A stretch of 64,000 bases of DNA from Promicromonospora thailandica (GTDB lineage Bacteria; Actinomycetota; Actinomycetes; Actinomycetales; Cellulomonadaceae): assembly GCF_024171955.1 (NCBI RefSeq), contig NZ_JAMTCS010000003.1, positions 248,001 through 312,000 on the forward strand, read 5' to 3'. Positions 62,497 to 64,000 of this stretch are shown here, piece by piece; the first letter of the stretch is position 1; the number at the start of each line of letters is the position of its first letter. The position numbers and the translations under genes are program-made. The notes under the pieces are model-generated. The model had not been told where the DNA came from. It saw nothing but the letters and a program-made list of their open reading frames with translations, and did not search any database.

Positions 62497-63654
62497 ATGA
62501 GCTCAGCAGTGGTGTCGGTGGTGCTCGCCGGCGGCGGTACCGCCGGACACGTGAACCCCTTGCTCGCGGTGGCCGACGAGGTGCGCCTGCGCCGGCCCGA
62601 CGCGCGCGTGCTCGCGCTCGGGACCACGACTGGCCTGGAGGCCGACCTGGTGCCCGCGCGCGGCTACGAGCTGCGGCCCATCCCGCGTGTGCCGATGCCG
62701 CGCCGGCCGAGCGCCGACCTGCTGCGCCTGCCCGGCCGCCTGACGTCCGCCGTCCGCGCTGCCGAGGACGCGATCGACGAGATCGGCGCGCAGGCGGTGA
62801 TCGGCTTCGGCGGCTACGTGGCCACGCCGGCGTACCTCGCCGCGAAGCGCAAGGGCGTGCCGATCGTGATCCACGAGCAGAACGCCCGGCCCGGTTTGGC
62901 CAACAAGCTCGGCGCCCGCTGGGCGGCCCGCGTCGGCCTCACCTTCCCGGGGACGCCGCTGCGCGGCGGCACCCTGACGGGCCTGCCGCTGCGGCAGGCC
63001 ATCGCGGGCCTCGTGCGGGAGCGCGAGGCCGACGCCGCGGGCGTGCGCGCCCGGGCCGCCGCAGAGCTGGGCCTCGACGCCGCGCTGCCCACGCTCGTCG
63101 TCACGGGCGGCTCGTCCGGCGCGCTGAACGTGAACCGGGCCGTGTCGGGCGCCGCGGCCGACGTGCTGGCCACGGGCGCGCAGGTGCTGCACCTGACCGG
63201 CCGCGGCAAGAGCGACGAGGTGCGTGAGACGCTCGCCGCCGCGGGCGTCGGGCCCGAGCGCTACCAGGTGCGCGAGTACCTGGAGCAGATGGAGCTCGCC
63301 TACGCGGTGGCCGACCTCGTCGTGTGCCGGTCCGGCGCCGGCTCGGTGGCCGAGCACGCCGCGCTCGGCGTCCCCGCCGTCTACGTGCCCCTGCCCATCG
63401 GCAACGGGGAGCAGCGGCTCAACGCGCTGCCGCTGGTCGAGGCGGGCGGCGGCGTGCTGGTGGACGACGCGGAGCTGACGCCCGCCTGGGTGTCGCGAGA
63501 GGTCCCCACGCTGCTCGCGGACCGCGAGCGGCTCGGTGTCATGGCGAAGGCCGCCCGGTCGGCCGGCACCACCGACGGCGCGGCGCGCGTCGTCGATCTC
63601 GTCGAGCAAGCCGTACGGTCAGCAGGTACCGACACCACGGAGGTCAGGTCATGA
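62497..63654 (+). CDS. murG: UDP-GlcNAc:lipid I GlcNAc transferase MurG
   Basis: This 385-residue GT28 enzyme makes lipid II. It has VVLAGGGTAGHVNPLLAVAD, GFGGYVATPAYLAAKRKGVP, IHEQNARPGLANKLGA, TGGSSGALNVN and VCRSGAGSVAEHAALGVPAV. ATG 62497 (MSSAVVSV) is chosen for spacing from GAGAAGG; ATG 62494 is equally in frame. The stop overlaps murC by ATGA. Confidence 0.96.
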   Translation: MSSAVVSVVLAGGGTAGHVNPLLAVADEVRLRRPDARVLALGTTTGLEADLVPARGYELRPIPRVPMPRRPSADLLRLPGRLTSAVRAAEDAIDEIGAQAVIGFGGYVATPAYLAAKRKGVPIVIHEQNARPGLANKLGARWAARVGLTFPGTPLRGGTLTGLPLRQAIAGLVREREADAAGVRARAAAELGLDAALPTLVVTGGSSGALNVNRAVSGAAADVLATGAQVLHLTGRGKSDEVRETLAAAGVGPERYQVREYLEQMELAYAVADLVVCRSGAGSVAEHAALGVPAVYVPLPIGNGEQRLNALPLVEAGGGVLVDDAELTPAWVSREVPTLLADRERLGVMAKAARSAGTTDGAARVVDLVEQAVRSAGTDTTEVRS

Positions 63655-64000
63655 GCACCACGGTCACGGATCAGACGACGGACAGTGTCGCCCGGCTCGG
63701 ACGCGTCCACATGATCGGCATCGGCGGCGCGGGCATGTCCGTCGTCGCGCGCCTGCTGGCGGGCCGTGGCGTCGCGGTGCAGGGTTCGGACGCCGCCGGG
63801 TCGGACACGCTGGAGGCCCTGCGGTCCGAGGGCGTCCAGGTGTGGGTCGGGCACGACCCGGCGCACCTGGCGGGCGTCGACACCGTGGTGATCTCCAGCG
63901 CCGTGCACGAGGAGAACCCCGAGCTGGCCGCGGCCCGGGCCCGCCGGCTGAACGTGCTGCACCGCTCGCAGGCCCTGGCCGCCCTCATGGAGGGCTCGCG
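63651..64000 (+). CDS. murC: UDP-MurNAc--L-alanine ligase MurC (5' part)
   Basis: The first 116 residues of murC are present and run off the window. VHMIGIGGAGMSVVARLLAG is the N-terminal nucleotide fold, followed by QGSDAAGSDTLEALRSEGV and VVISSAVHEENPELAAARAR, all typical of MurC. ATG 63651 overlaps the murG stop. The ATP loop and catalytic domain lie outside. Confidence 0.95.
   Translation, partial: MSTTVTDQTTDSVARLGRVHMIGIGGAGMSVVARLLAGRGVAVQGSDAAGSDTLEALRSEGVQVWVGHDPAHLAGVDTVVISSAVHEENPELAAARARRLNVLHRSQALAALMEGS

Overview
The window is very GC-rich DNA with dense coding and many GTG starts. About 56 protein genes can be supported. Several features point to a Gram-positive actinobacterium of the Micrococcales, near Cellulomonadaceae or Promicromonosporaceae: a DUF222/HNH protein, actinobacterial-type HelD, a HEPN (SAV_6107)-DinB pair, the MoxR-DUF58-transglutaminase block beside mraZ, and a MurE that lacks the meso-DAP signature. 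The genus is an inference. I saw no rRNA, tRNA, CRISPR array, insertion sequence or phage gene.

Left part (1-10.3 kb): a LacI regulator cut by the window edge faces two tandem ADP-ribosylglycohydrolase genes. Next come an epoxide-hydrolase-like alpha/beta hydrolase and a MarR regulator that share a 20-bp operator-like palindrome. An Lrp/AsnC regulator then faces a three-gene 2-oxo-acid dehydrogenase operon (E1 alpha, E1 beta, E2), followed by a long hairpin, a consensus DnaA box and a DUF222/HNH gene.

Phenylacetate region (10.3-20 kb): paaI, a TetR regulator and paaZ on the minus strand face paaABCDE, paaF, paaH and paaG on the plus strand. The ligase paaK and thiolase paaJ are not in the window. 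A strong ribosome binding site after paaG leads only into a 30-codon ORF.

20-36 kb: an acetylxylan-esterase-like gene overlaps a cytochrome P450 that lacks the K-helix ExxR motif. A sulfotransferase-like gene, serA, helD, a REC-PP2C phosphatase / histidine kinase / receiver module, a PAC2 protein, a cold-shock gene, a spermidine-synthase-like methyltransferase and a LexA-box-controlled HEPN-dinB pair follow. A DUF3040 membrane protein ends this block.

36-64 kb: transglutaminase, DUF58 and MoxR genes (minus) face the division and cell wall (dcw) cluster: mraZ, rsmH, ftsL, ftsI, then murE, murF, mraY, murD, ftsW, murG, murC (cut by the window end). Between ftsI and murE sits a 9-kb carbohydrate cassette (TetR, GH3 glycosidase, five-gene Opp-type ABC importer), after which murE appears to have its own promoter.

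The non-coding DNA is unusually structured. The most striking element is a 14-unit, 20-bp-periodic array (36381-36660) that turns into six AGATCT palindromes and a perfect 33-bp stem. There is also a zero-loop 54-bp palindrome between two convergent genes, a CTGCAG repeat cluster, and a three-unit 10-bp MraZ box.
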